Part shown: one piece after another, positions 31,069 through 43,069 of the stretch
Layout of the letters: each line of letters begins with the position of its first letter
Numbering within the stretch: the first letter of the stretch is position 1
Source of the DNA: Branchiostoma floridae
Taxonomy: Eukaryota > Chordata > Leptocardii > Amphioxiformes > Branchiostomatidae
Length of the DNA stretch: 60,000 bases
Reading direction: 5' to 3'
Assembly (NCBI RefSeq): GCF_000003815.2
Contig: NC_049982.1
Location: 5,045,469-5,105,468, forward strand
Translations under genes and position numbers: made by a program
The notes under the pieces: generated by a model
What the model saw: only the letters and a program-made list of their open reading frames with translations
Database searches by the model: none
What the model was told of the DNA's origin: nothing

Positions 31069-34000
31069 GTAAGGGAGTACCTTTTGTATCCATTTTTTTA
31101 AATAGCCAGTTCATCCTTGGGGTTTGGGCAGCTGTTACATTGAATCGTGCCGAGAGTGGATGGGTGGAAATTTGACCCCCGTTCCTCGTTATTTACATGG
31201 CTTTGCTTCAGTCAGAATCTGGCTGACTCGGGATTCTCTTATAGAATATGCTCTTTTATCTCTTTTTGTATATTAGTCCCACATTGTTAGCTTTAATTTT
31301 TCCACTGCATTCTTAGTCTCAAGATCCAGACTTACAAGCTTTTACAAGAATCAAACTGATCAGGATCTGGGAATTTTTAGTACTGGCGACTAATCTTTCA
31401 ATATAAGGTACAAAAATCACCAAGTTCAAAAGAAATCACTTTGTCACTATATCTCAAACCTTTTAAGAGTCTTTTCTTCTTTGTGGACAGGCCCTTGATG
31501 AATGATTTAATCCTGTCGTTTGATTTGCTGTAACGTTCTTCAAATACATGCCTTAATATTGTGCATTGTTCCTTGTTTACATTGCCACCGATCACACACA
31601 ATAAAACGTGCTTTTGAGTAAAGGTGTTTTGCCACAGGCTATTCTCCTACGTAGAAGGGGCCAGAGTTATCCAACTCCTACGCATCGGTAGGGGGTTGTG
31701 GTCCCATCTGCGTGTGAGAATGCCACACACGTTTTCAGGCGATCCCATCGTAGTACTTAATAGACTGTCAATAAGTTAACAGTGGCACCTGCACTACAGT
31801 TTTTTTAAATGCCAAAATACAACAACAAGCCATAGGTTTGGTAAGTTGACAGCAATAAATTTACCTGTTTTGTCTCTCTAGAATTGCTGGGTAGTAACAT
31901 GTACGTAACAATGACCGCAGTTCAATAAAGATACAGTCGGGAAACGAAAACACTTGAGCATGTAAATGTACCAAATGCCGAAAGTCCTGTTCACTGATAT
32001 ATTGCCCTTAGCTTCGATAACAGTGGCACCTGCATAACAAGTTTGGACAGTTAAACAGTAATGATCGTACCTGTTTGAATCGAACGCAAGCTTCATCAAA
32101 GGGAATTGACCTCTAATGTCCTTGTCTTCTTGACCGTCAGTGAAACATTTCTACTTCTTTTTCCCATGGACATGCTATGGTCTTGATATTCTGATGGCAG
32201 ATTGCGTTTGAAGTAAGGAAAAAGTATTGTAGGTCCCCTTATAGTATCACGCTTGATTTGCTTAATCAATTAGGAAAATCTGTAACTGCAGTATTTCCAT
32301 GATAGGACTTGACGCAGTTGAAACATTTACAGTTAAGAACTATGCAAATAATGGCCTAATTATGATAAAGAATTATGTAAATAAGGGCCTAATTATGATG
32401 ATGAATTTGCATAATCGATGTGAAAGTACCATAATTCCTTAGTGGTAAATGGTGGTAATTGGTAAATTGGACGGAGGTTTTGTTCTCGGTCTAAGTCGTG
32501 TCTTATTAGGTTGTGCACCTTAATGCTGTGGACGGTCTGTAACATGTCCCTAACAATCCACCTTTCAACTTCGATGATACAAACGGGTATATCAGTTTAC
32601 ATCATTATTACATTCCTGCGCTATTTTGGAGATAAATTCATTTGGTAAGCGGCATTTTTCATGAATCCACCTGTCTTCGTTTACATCGTCCACAGAGTGT
32701 TTGGCAGCAGGCTACGTCCGTTTTAACGGAGTCTTCTACAAGAACTTCGCGGAGGAGAAGACGTACGATGATGCCAGACAGACGTGTACCGCAGACGGGG
32801 GACTGCTGGCCATGCCGAAGGACAGCGCGACCAACACTTTCATCCGCGATCTGGCAGGAGTTGAAGATCGTTGGCTTGGCTTGAACGACATCAACAATGA
32901 AGGTCAGTTTGTATATGAAGACGGCCAAACCCTGGAATCATCCGGCTACAACAACTGGTTACCCGGTGAGCCGAACGATCATGGCGGCGACGAGGACTGC
33001 GTCCATTTCATTGGTTCCGGACACGGCTGGAATGATGCGCCCTGCAGCATCGCCAAGGGATTCATCTGTCAGCTATGTATGTGCAATGAGCTTAAACACT
33101 CTCTCTCTTCAACCTCCTTGGTATGTGCAATGATTACCAACTTTAACAATTGTCACTGAAAAGTGTTTGTAATGTTATGTTTATGGCACACTTTCTGTGT
33201 CAGCTTATATCACGAGAAGCAAAAACTGCGATCTCACAGATGTTTGGCGCCAAAGTTTTCTCCGAGCAGAGGTTCAACTCCGGCTGGTTTTTGATGTGTA
33301 CATATTTAGGCGTTTTTGCCGGGCTTTCTATTTTGCCTCATGTTCTTCAGAGCAGAACCCCTGCTTGGAGAGTAGCCCTTAAGACAATGTCTGTACATGT
33401 AGTACTGCAGTGGAACGGCTTTGATAACAGATAAGTCATGTTGTTAACATAGTCGTGAAGTTTTTGTGGTAGATCATTTATCTTGGGAGTAAATGATGTA
33501 GGATTAGCTTCCCCTAGTGGCATGTTTACCATCAGTGGTTGCAATAAGTACAAGACGCAGTATGTGTGTAAATGTCGATACAACGAATAGCAATATAACT
33601 AATCCCATCGATCATTTTCCGAACAAAGGCAGTAGCATGGTAGCTTTGTAGTTGAAATTATTTAAGCCATAAATCAATTAACGCGCGATCTCGATCTGGA
33701 GCGAGGAACAGACTGGTGGCTTTTTGGAATTCTCCAAGCAGAGGTGGCCTTTTTATCATTTACATCGGAGGGGGAAACTTGACCCTTTCCGCGGGCTGAC
33801 TCCCCTGTGCCCTGGCAGTTCTATTTTATTTGCCGAATTCTACTATCCAAACCCCTAGCCCTTGTTATACTAGTAACTAGGACGGCGGTAGGAGGGTCTG
33901 GTGGCGGCTAACACTAGACTAGGTACCGCGTTAGTTATAACTGGGTATTTTGATTTTATTTTCATTTGTTTGTCATCATTCATGGAACGGTCATGCAAAG

Positions 34001-37000
34001 ATGCAAAATCACACACAATGAACATGTAGGTTACGCTATCGACGCCCGAAAAAAGAACAGACTCCCTCAATATTTCTAGACAAGCTCACAAGTTATATTT
34101 GGTCGCTAGGTGTACTTCTGTATATTAATGATGTTTGCTGCAAGTGTTCAAATATCTGCTCAAGTAGTTACCTACCTACCTACCTGATCCCTTGACCCCA
34201 AGGTAGTTACTGTACTTTATAACAATGTCAGATCTACGATAGCTCTTATTTATGAACCAATTGAGTAATAGATGGTCATTGACTGTTGCCTTGGTTTGTT
34301 TGTACTCTCGGTTGTTAAAGAACCATAAATTGTTAAACGTTCTACTCATAGGCACGCCACCGTGGAGGGTGTTGCTCTTTCAAGACAGACAGAAAAATTA
34401 CGACGAACAGGAATTAAAACAAAACCCTAATATTACTGATAGCTCACCAGGACAAAGTAATTTCTTGCTTGTTATAACTCTGCATTGAATAATGCAATGT
34501 GCTAGGAAGCCAGAGTCTAACATCTGTTTATAGATTCCTCTACCACAACAGCTTATCCCACATAAACCCATATATATTTGCATCACGCAACATCTGCTTG
34601 GAAATATCCAATTACCGCAACGATTAAAACGCCGAAATAACGGAGACCTGGACTATTACACCAAGACATAGGGTTGATATCTGAAATTATTACATCGATT
34701 ATAACAACAGCTACCACAACGTAAGTCATCGCGCAACTGAGTGCAGACGACATGCCAAACTACATACGAATGCGGCAAACGGAACATAGAGATACAGATG
34801 CGAACACTCATCACATTCACAGATCATAATACTCTGTCGATGGAGGTTACCTTCCGTTTACATATTAACAACCAACTTGTATTTTACACCGTTTTCTAAC
34901 AGCCGTGGCACTCGGTGATCCATGTACCGACTACGTGGCGCTTGACGAGCCCTCCAGGAGCGCCGGCAGCGTCGCGAGTCCAGGCGATCAGTTACGTTGC
35001 GACAGCGGCCTGAGGACCCAGTGGTACCGGTTCGTCAGTCCGGCAGGGGGAGAGATCCCGACGAACTGTTCTCTTCTGGCTCCCAGCAGCTGCTCAACGG
35101 TCGGACCTGTTTGGATGAAAGGTGAGTCATGAAAGTTATTACTGCAACAGTGCTGCAAATGACCGTGAACCATACCTCTAAGACAATTTTTCGACTACGT
35201 TGAGGATGTAATGTTCAAGAGAGCGACGTTTCTATGTGTATCCGCGTGTCATCAAGATAACCCAAGGACGACCGAATGGATTGGTTTTACATTTGGTGTT
35301 GAAAAAAAATGTTTTGCCCCCCCTCCCTGGTGTCTCCCCACGGTACTGCAGCGGATCGTCCAGTTTTGATAACTCCTGTTTTGAACCTGGTCTGTTAAAT
35401 CTACGCCCTATGCTATGTAGGCTCTCTTCCGATCATATCTGACGGTGAAGCCACGAGGCAAGCGTGCCGCAGGTCCTTAAATACTGGAGACTGTGAGGCC
35501 AACTGCTGGGAGATCAGAGTCAAGCAGTGTCCTTGGACCCCTGAGCCGTTCTATGTCTACTTGTTAGGGCCCACGCCTGGCTGTGATGAAGCATACTGTG
35601 CAGGTGAGTCAGACCCATGTCAAGAGACTCTTACATCTCTTCTTTTTCTTGGTGCAGAACTAGAAGTGCTCTTAAGTTTTAAACGTCAAATCCTGTCTGT
35701 TGCAGAATTCAGCACTCAAGAGATGCTCGCAATACTGCATGGAATAGCAATACAGCAATCATAAATGCAATAGCTAGGAGATCAGGAATAACTGTGAACA
35801 TATTTGAATCTGGACAGGATTGCTATGAGAATTATGCATGCTCGTACAGTATCATTCTCCTACGCAAAGTCAAACCCGTGTCCTAGAACTTCGCTCGGTT
35901 CTAGGACGTGGGATAGATTTTGCATAGGAGAATGATACAATAGTTTTAATTCCGCGATTGTACATAAACCCACCATTTGCTTCCTTTTCTCAAAAGGGAC
36001 CGAAGTGCCATGCCCACCAGGACAGAGCTCTGAAAACTATGGATTCACACCTGGCTGTTCGGGTAAGACTTATAAGTTATTTGTGCTGGAGCTCGAATCG
36101 TTTAGACTACATAGCCATGTCCCTATGTATAAGGTTTAATTGCTCTTCCCCATAATCACTATGACAAAATGTTGCGTTATCATACCATGTCAGGAATCAA
36201 ACGTCATGATTAACAAATGTAGCATTTATGGGTTGGCCTACTAATCACAATGTGCATGACATTGTCATTGCATTACCTTGAATGAAGTATTAAATCCAGC
36301 TATTCCAAACCAACTAATGTTGACCTGCTGATGTCTCAACGGTGAAGTTACAGCAGGTTGACATCAAAAATGTGGTCAGATGACTTTTACGTAATCTGTG
36401 CAAACCACACGAAGATAAAGAAACTATGTTGGAAGTACACATTTTGATAACATCTTTCAACCGGTAGCCAACTTCCCCGACATTACGACCAACCCACGAT
36501 TGACCGACGGCACGGAACCTTACGAAGTCGTGCTGTTCTGCGACTTCGACCCACCTCCATGGAACAACCTGACGTTCGAAGTCTTCTGGGTCGCCGACAA
36601 CAGTCCCATCTTCGAAGATGAGTTGGTAAATGGAGAGACCAGATCTGTCTTGATACAAGATGATCTGATAGCTGGAATGGGAAAGACGGTGAGAAATATT
36701 GTACACTATTCCACAGCAACATAAGATGATTTATCCCTTTGTTGCCCAGTAAACAAAGTAATTCTGATAATTAGACTAGAATAGACGTAGGTTGTAGAAA
36801 CGTCCAGGTTTGCTTGAAATCACCATCAGGTATTTGTGACTAATTTGTGATGGAAAATAATAAATATACAATAATAACAAATATCAATGCCACATGCAGA
36901 TACTGAAAGTATTCAGTATTCCCATATAATCGTCGACACCTAGTACCTGCACCGATAAAGTCTCAATAATTTCCAGATCACCTGCAAAGTCCGCGGCAGG

Positions 37001-40000
37001 TACATAAGCGGAGGCGCCCCTGGCGTGCTTGAGATCAGTAACGAGTTCTACGCTGGAGTTAAGGTACGTAATCGCTTTTGTCTTGCTCCCACAAACGTCT
37101 CGGTGTTCTTATGGAAAACAATATTCTTCTACACAACCAAAACCTGCCAACAGACACGTTTAAGATCGAGGCATTTGAATTATCTGTCAGGAGGTCCTGG
37201 TGAACAGCGGTTGCCAAAGGGTAGCTGTTGGAGGACCACTTTACGAGTTTTTCTTGCAGTTGTTCTTTTGTACCCCCCTCACATTAGGCGAAAATCGATC
37301 GGAAGACTAGTCTACGAGCTCCAAATGACATTTTCGTGAGTAAGACGTCCGGTGTTCTCACGATCATCTTGCGATTTTTTTTCCCGGTAACGTTTGTTAC
37401 CTGCCCTGTAATGCATTACAAATGGGACAGAAAATAATAAGTTGCCATTTTTTGGCTATGATTAAAAGAGGAATTTTTCTAAACAACCACGTAGTTTTCA
37501 CTGAAAATAAATCCGATTTATTTTTCGACCAAAAAAAGGCCATTTTCGACATTTCAATGAAAACGACTGTTATATGTAAACAGGGACAGCTTTGGGGCGA
37601 AAAATACGCAAGACCCTCTGGAGATCTTAAAATTGACCGACCTTCCAGCGATCGCGAAGAACGTCTGAAGATCGTACATAATGTGACAGGGGTATAAGGC
37701 GTAGTGAGGTGTGATAATGGACCCAGCTAAATGCAGAGCTTAGAGGAGCGAAACATGCTACATTAGTACAGACGTTTCTGTTACTGCTACTTTTAAATGT
37801 TTTAAATATTTCCTGTCACAGATTCTTACGCCGGACATTTTGATCGAGGAGGGAGGTGAGGCAAAGAACATACAGTTCCAACCTACCCTGCCGCTGGTCT
37901 GCACAGAGATTTCAACAATATGGGGAATAGAGTGTGAGCTCTCAATACAAATTGTGTTTAAGACTGTAGACTTTTCTGCCGACCGTATCTGTGAGGGAAG
38001 TCTGCCAGAAGCTGTTCAAGAGACGTGCAGTCTTCACTTCAATAAGGACACCTGGACCGGAGTTATTGAGTTTCCGGTGAAGGCCGTCAGTGACTGCATC
38101 GCTGACGGGTCAAAGCGTATGAAGATCGGATTCAACCCATTTTCTGCTGACTCTGCCCCCCTGTGGGACAAGTACCAAATTGGGGACGTCTTTGTAAGTT
38201 GAGAATGTTTTTTTTACATCTTACATGGAATCTATCTTGTACTCTGACATCTGCCAGCAGCGACAAACTCATGCGATAAAAAAACGTTTACAGACTTCTT
38301 AACTTTGAAGAGATTCTACAAAAATCATTGGGCTAGGAATATGTTAACACAACCAATATCAAATTGTAGATACTAAAAAGTGTCACATTTTGTATTTAGG
38401 TCACCACTCGCAACAACGATCCGGACGGGGATGTCGTGTGTAAATCCACAGGGGATCCGCACTACACCACTTTTGACGGAAGGTGAGGAAAAATATCTAA
38501 CATGCATTCACATAATTCCACCAGGTGCCATTATACCGCCACCTCAAAAAACGTTGTTATAGAGGCCTTCTCAATATTGTCTTCAACACCTAAATATCTG
38601 AATCGTATTACATTTAACGTTAGGATATTTAACATTCGGTGTTAAAGACAATCTTGGGAAGACCTCTATACTAACGTTTTTTTTTTGAGGTGGCGGTATT
38701 ATGGCACCTGGTGGAATTATGATACATACATAGTCGATGTTACATAAGTTTTCCATTTCTGATATTCCAAGTACAATATTTTGACTTGTATAACATTACG
38801 GCGTGTTGGGATATCCCTCTGATGTGTCATTCTTTTCTTTCTCTGTGTCCATTACGTTCGACTATTAGGTACTATCATATATACCAGGCTGGAACATTCA
38901 CCCTGATGAAGCATCGGCTCCTCCCCATTGAGGTACAACACACGCACTGCACATTTTTCAATAGCGTTGTATAGTTTTTTTGTCTTTGCCATACAATTTT
39001 CAGTGGTATTTGTGATGAAGACCCGTACTGCTAAGCAAAGAGCTGATAAAAGCAACCCGGGCAAGCGCTGAGCAACAATCAGAAATCTTTCAGGGAAATA
39101 TTCTCTAGGTTATTGGTTGTTTGTTTGTTTGTTTGTTTGTTTGTTTGTTTGGTTGGTTGGTTGGTTGGTTGGTTGGTTGGTTGGTTGGTTGGTTGGTTGG
39201 TTGGTTGGTTGGTTGGTTGGTTGGTTGATTGATTGATTGGTTGGTTGGTTGGTTGGTTGGTTGGTTGGTTGGTTGGTTGGTTGGTTGGTTGGTTGGTTAG
39301 CTGGCTGGCTGGCTGGTTGGTTAACAGGTAAATGATAGTACAGTTTGTTCTGTCCATAGATCCAGACCAGGATGAAAATGTGTGGTGCTGGGAGTGTGGC
39401 CTGTAACTGCGGCGTTGCTATCAGAGCTGGGAATGAGGTCTTCATCATCACCAAGTGCAAAGACGGTGTTGAGAGGTTCAGCTACTCCACAGGCTCCTGG
39501 GTTCAATTTGAATCATCTCTCGCCACATTGGTGCAGCACCATGGTCCCGTAGGACAGGACACGCGTTTCTACTACAAAAATGGCGGTGACCAGTATTTGG
39601 TAAGTTTGATTAGCTTCGCTAATACGTCGTTACCTGCTAGAACGCTCCAAATGCAAAGAAACGTCTACACGATAGATGATGTAATGTGCCTTCCGATTTC
39701 TACCAAACTAATTCTTTTAGTACACAGGTTACCTTGACTTTGTGCCTTAATTCGGATTTGACGTAGACTCGATAATCTTTGTGTTGCTCAGGTCTACTTC
39801 CCAACAGGATCGTGGATGGACATCAGAGTGATAGGAGCGCTCAAAAATTATCTGAACATCTATTTCTACCCTTCCGCTGACGACTACGGTAAAACTATTG
39901 GACTGTGTGGAACGTTTGATGGTGACGATAGAAATGACGGTCTTCATGCAGATCTTGTGACCGTGTCACCGATAGGTTACGATCATGACATCACCAACAG

Positions 40001-43000
40001 TGCCTTCGTCACAAGCTGGAAGTGAGTTGTTTTTTCATTATCGGTGCTGTTTCACAAATGCTGTACGGTTGAACCGTTTACGTATACTGATTCGTATCAT
40101 TCACACTTATTGTCAATCATTCAAATCTCAAAACACTTACTTCTTGACTCAATTTAGGCTTCCAGATGACGAAAACCTCTTCACTGGCAGCTTGGATCCT
40201 TCACCTTTTCCTCTAGATGAGCGACAGTACTGCGAATGCAGCAGGGATGGCGCTCACCAGGAAGTGAGTTGTAACTCATCGTACGCCTTCAACTGCCAGT
40301 GGAAGTCGGCCAGTGCACGTGCCAGACCGGTCGTGGAACAACAGAACGCGCGCAGGAGAAGGGACACCAGCTACAACGACGAAGTCTACGATGACGACAT
40401 GTTTGGTTTCGACTACAATGAGCCGGTCACTCCTGTGGTGAGCAACTGAACTTCATTTTTCCACAATCATTGTTCGGACAAATGGTTTTCATGTTGACAG
40501 GGAATTCTCAGAAACTGTTTTGTGTGAGTTTTGCCCAATGTCGAATTACAAGATTAGATGTCACTGCACCATGTCCTTGTTGCTATACATTTTGCATGTG
40601 CGGCGTATCTTACTGGTACATTGTCTCTTTCAGGCTCCCCCCACCTGGCCTGCACCGAACGGGATGACGGAGGCAGAAGCCAGAGCGTTCTGTGAGGGCG
40701 CCATGACGGGTTCCCCATCAGGAGAACTGTGCACGTCAGTTCTTGGAGACAAAATTGATTTGTCATCAGCCGCAGAGTCGTGCGTGGTAGACATCCAGGT
40801 ACGAGAGGTCAAAGGTTCTGATCAACTGCAAATAACAGTATTTTGTTGACTCTGTCTAAAACTTAACCATACTTGCTACAGACCAGTTACATTTTTACTT
40901 GGCAATATAATTGATGACATTGGAGAAATATTATTACTGTTGCATTTTATCATAGTTACGACATTCGGCATTATAGCTATTCGATGTTCCAAAACCGTAT
41001 GATTCAGTAGTTTGAGTATCTGGCGTATCTTATTACCTTGATGTCTAACTTTTATCGACGTATTTGATGTTAATTTGTCCTTTTTCTTCAGGCAACCGGT
41101 GATACCACGTGGGCGGAAACTGCTGTGGAAACCATGGAAACCAGTTGCGGCGGTTTGCTGTACAAAAACACGTCCTTCTGGGCAAGCAACACCAGCGAGA
41201 CAAACAACGGTACCCTTACACCTCCGTCCTTCTTCTACGAAACCGTCTCGTGTCCAGGTAACTGTAGCCAGAAGGGAATCTGTGAGAAGGGAGAGTGCGT
41301 CTGTCAGGTGGGGTATGAGGGTCCGTCCTGCTCCATAGAATCAGACAAACCACCAGACGCGTTCTTCATCCCGAAGGAAGGTATGTGTGACATCAATACC
41401 CGGCCGTGCGAACGGACTCCCGTCATCGGACAGAACTTCCTGGAGTCGGAGAGTCTGACATGTTCTTTGCAGGCGGCACAGGTGCGTCTTCTTTCTGGTG
41501 GCGGTGTGCACGTTTGTTTTGAGATCGTAAGTCGTGAATAAGTGCAACAGGCATGTTCAGTTGTTGAGTTGCTAAGATTACTTCACACTTAAGAAAGATA
41601 ACTTACATGCCAATTATTATGAAATATATAGAGATTAACATTGTTATCGATATGAATATGCTACCCTTACGCTCTCTACAATGTTTTCCAGGTTGACTAC
41701 AATGGCGTTCACCCTCTTACGGACAAAACAACTATTGCGGCCGCATTTGAGGATTCTGCCCGTGTGGTGTGCCCCCTCCCGCGGTCCCGTGTGAGGAGGA
41801 GTGCTGCAGCCGGACACAGGACAACAGCCGAGGCGACGCTCGTCTCCATCAGTAACGACGGTGTGCGCTTCAGTCCCCCGGTCCTGCTCATCACGTATGA
41901 CGCCGTCTGTCAAGACTGCAACGTCACCGGATTCTGTGTTCTCAGGGTAAGAGAGCATTCGTTTTCTGTAGGCTACAGGTGCTTTTCGTAGGCTTCTACA
42001 AACTTAACTAACCATGTGGCTTGCATGAAAAATGGCTTGATTTGATTAATTTCTGTCGTATTCGTTTTTCTACACACAGAACGACTCCTGTGAGATAGAC
42101 GGTGCTTGCTACACCAGTGGAGAAACACAAATTGGCAACCCTTGTAAACAGTGTGACCCGTCAGTTAACGTGTCAACATGGAGCGATCGTGGTGGGTAGT
42201 TGTAGGGTAACTGAAGGCTTCTTGTGCAGAAAAGGTGTAGATAACCTAAAGTACTAGTGTTTTAGATTTATAGACGTTCTTGCACAGATTCCATTGTATT
42301 GATTTAGTACCAATAACATTGATTGAATATTTGCTTAAGCTTGTCCAATGTTCAGGGAATTTGCAGCGTACACGTGTACTAAGGTACATAACAGTTACAT
42401 ATTTATTTGACTTCCACGATTTTGTCCCTTTTTTCATCCAAGGCTGTTCGTGCCAGCCGTGCTACCCGGAAGTGACGTGTACAGACGTACCAGGTGGACA
42501 CGAGTGTGGGGACTGCCCGCGTGGCATGACGGGAGACGGGAAGAACTGCACTGCAGGTAGCTGTAGCAAGATTAATTTGTAGATGACAAAATTTTGGATG
42601 CAAAATCTAAACGTAGATAACTAAACAAATCTCCCTCGTTGTGCAAAATTTTGTGAAAGCTATAGCCTCCGCCCTAAGAGGATGAAACACTGTTCTTGGC
42701 GTGTCTGTCTCTTCGTATGTGTTTTCACCTTGCAACGACTGTGTGTTCTGTCAGAGGCCTGTTACCGTCTAATACTTGAGTGAATGTATCTTTTGTTGTC
42801 TCCGTTTGATCCTTTTGTTTTATCCTCCCTCAGTGGCAGCCCAACAGGGCTCCAGCTGGTACGAGCAGCCGGTAAACATCACGCTGCTGTCTCTAGGAGC
42901 AGTTGTCATCGCTGCAGCTCTGATCGGAGTCGCTGTGTGGCGCGTCAAAGCACACAATGTCGCCAGAGGCAAGGTGGGAGATCTGCCACTGGATGAGAGG

Positions 43001-43069
43001 AAGAAGAGCGACGGTTCCAAAAGTGTCAATGAGGAGGAGATGCTGGGCCAGGATGGCAAACATGAGTAG
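31023..43069 (+). CDS. VWDE-like copy 3 with added C-type lectin domain
   Basis: Exons: 31023-31068 (signal), 32696-33076 (C-type lectin), 34903-35121, 35421-35603, 35997-36062, 36468-36688, 36977-37063, 37822-38193, 38400-38482, 38869-38932, 39360-39599, 39792-40021, 40158-40437, 40634-40798, 41092-41481, 41692-41946, 42080-42191, 42443-42556, 42834-43069. Total 3744 nt, 1247 residues, fully open. It is the most diverged copy in protein sequence. It gains a lectin domain ahead of D8C and lacks exons 16-18 (cadherin-like and three to four EGFs), yet keeps exon 19 and the membrane exon. All gained and lost exons are phase 1-1, so the frame is preserved. Product: type I membrane protein likely to bind carbohydrate through the lectin domain; function inferred from domains only. 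Whether the lectin exon is constitutive needs RNA evidence. Confidence 0.82.
32696..33076 (+). CDS. C-type lectin domain exon of copy 3
   Basis: A 381-nt symmetric phase 1-1 exon. It begins [18 protein letters not shown] and contains [53 protein letters not shown] and HGWNDAPC, ending KGFICQL. The EPN and WND motifs are the calcium and sugar ligands of mannose/fucose-type lectin domains, so calcium-dependent binding of mannose-like sugars is predicted. All four canonical disulfide cysteines are present. No equivalent exon is seen in copies 1, 2 or 4. Confidence 0.93.
33077..34902 (+). other. Intron between lectin and D8C exons of copy 3
   Basis: Short open frames (33150-33434 and others) show no recognisable domain or flanking splice logic. 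A TACC microsatellite lies at about 34167-34183. Nothing else supported. Confidence 0.5.
34903..35603 (+). CDS. Copy 3 D8C domain, two exons
   Basis: 34903-35121 ([20 protein letters not shown]) and 35421-35603 ([30 protein letters not shown]). It keeps [19 protein letters not shown] exactly as in copies 1 and 4 while the rest is diverged. In phase with either the signal exon or the lectin exon. Confidence 0.85.
35849..35938. mobile_element. 90-bp foldback element in copy 3 intron
   Basis: GTATCATTCTCCTACGCAAA pairs with TTTGCATAGGAGAATGATAC, and the inner GTCCTAGAAC pairs with GTTCTAGGAC around a TTCGCTCG loop. It lies 59 bases upstream of exon 35997. No target duplication is evident. Confidence 0.8.
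38400..40021 (+). CDS. Copy 3 vWD domain, four exons
   Basis: 38400-38482, 38869-38932, 39360-39599, 39792-40021. [53 protein letters not shown] and [14 protein letters not shown] are intact. The first intron has gained a MITE and the second a large TTGG array, yet every splice site is canonical. Confidence 0.88.
38511..38721. mobile_element. 211-bp MITE in vWD intron of copy 3
   Basis: Arms of about 80 bases: CATAATTCCACCAGGTGCCA at the left and TGGCACCTGGTGGAATTATG at the right, continuing through TACCGCCACCTC/GAGGTGGCGGTA and TATAGAGG/CCTCTATA. A TA on either side of ATTCC...GGAAT would fit a mariner-like TA duplication, but this is not certain. Not present in the other copies. Confidence 0.92.
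39117..39322 (+). repeat. TTTG and TTGG tetranucleotide array
   Basis: About 35 bases of TTTG units, then about 150 bases of TTGG with a GATT interruption near 39226-39239 and a GCTG stretch near 39301-39316. It ends 37 bases before the exon at 39360 and forms the pyrimidine-poor part of that intron. Confidence 0.97.
40158..40437 (+). CDS. Copy 3 exon 11 with RRRR cleavage motif
   Basis: Contains [19 protein letters not shown], so the convertase site is preserved in altered form, followed by the conserved acidic stretch. The preceding Cys pattern (QYCECS, VSCNSS, FNCQW) matches the other copies. Confidence 0.75.
41092..41946 (+). CDS. Copy 3 exons 13 and 14 with near-identical tracts
   Basis: 41092-41481 ([21 protein letters not shown], then [17 protein letters not shown]) and 41692-41946 ([15 protein letters not shown]). 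Tracts 41317-41450 and 41758-41930 are almost identical in DNA to the other copies, while the remainder of the same exons is strongly diverged. See the gene-conversion finding. Confidence 0.88.
42443..43069 (+). CDS. Copy 3 exon 19 EGF and transmembrane exon
   Basis: 42443-42556 ([27 protein letters not shown]) joins directly to the Cys-rich exon ending 42191, because exons 16-18 are absent. 42834-43069 encodes [18 protein letters not shown], the hydrophobic helix, then [12 protein letters not shown] and a tail ending GKHE with stop TAG at 43067-43069. Confidence 0.87.

Noticed and set aside
33150-33600. Possible extra exon after the lectin domain (frames 33150-33434, 33347-33583)
   Set aside because: No recognisable domain, no good acceptor/donor pair in phase 1, and the lectin exon already joins D8C in frame.
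34160-34200. Short TACC repeat as a CRISPR-like or regulatory array
   Set aside because: Only four units of a simple tetranucleotide; this is an animal intron.
39079-39460. Minus-strand NQPT/TNQP repeat proteins
   Set aside because: Pure translation of the TTGG/TTTG microsatellite plus antisense of a vWD exon.
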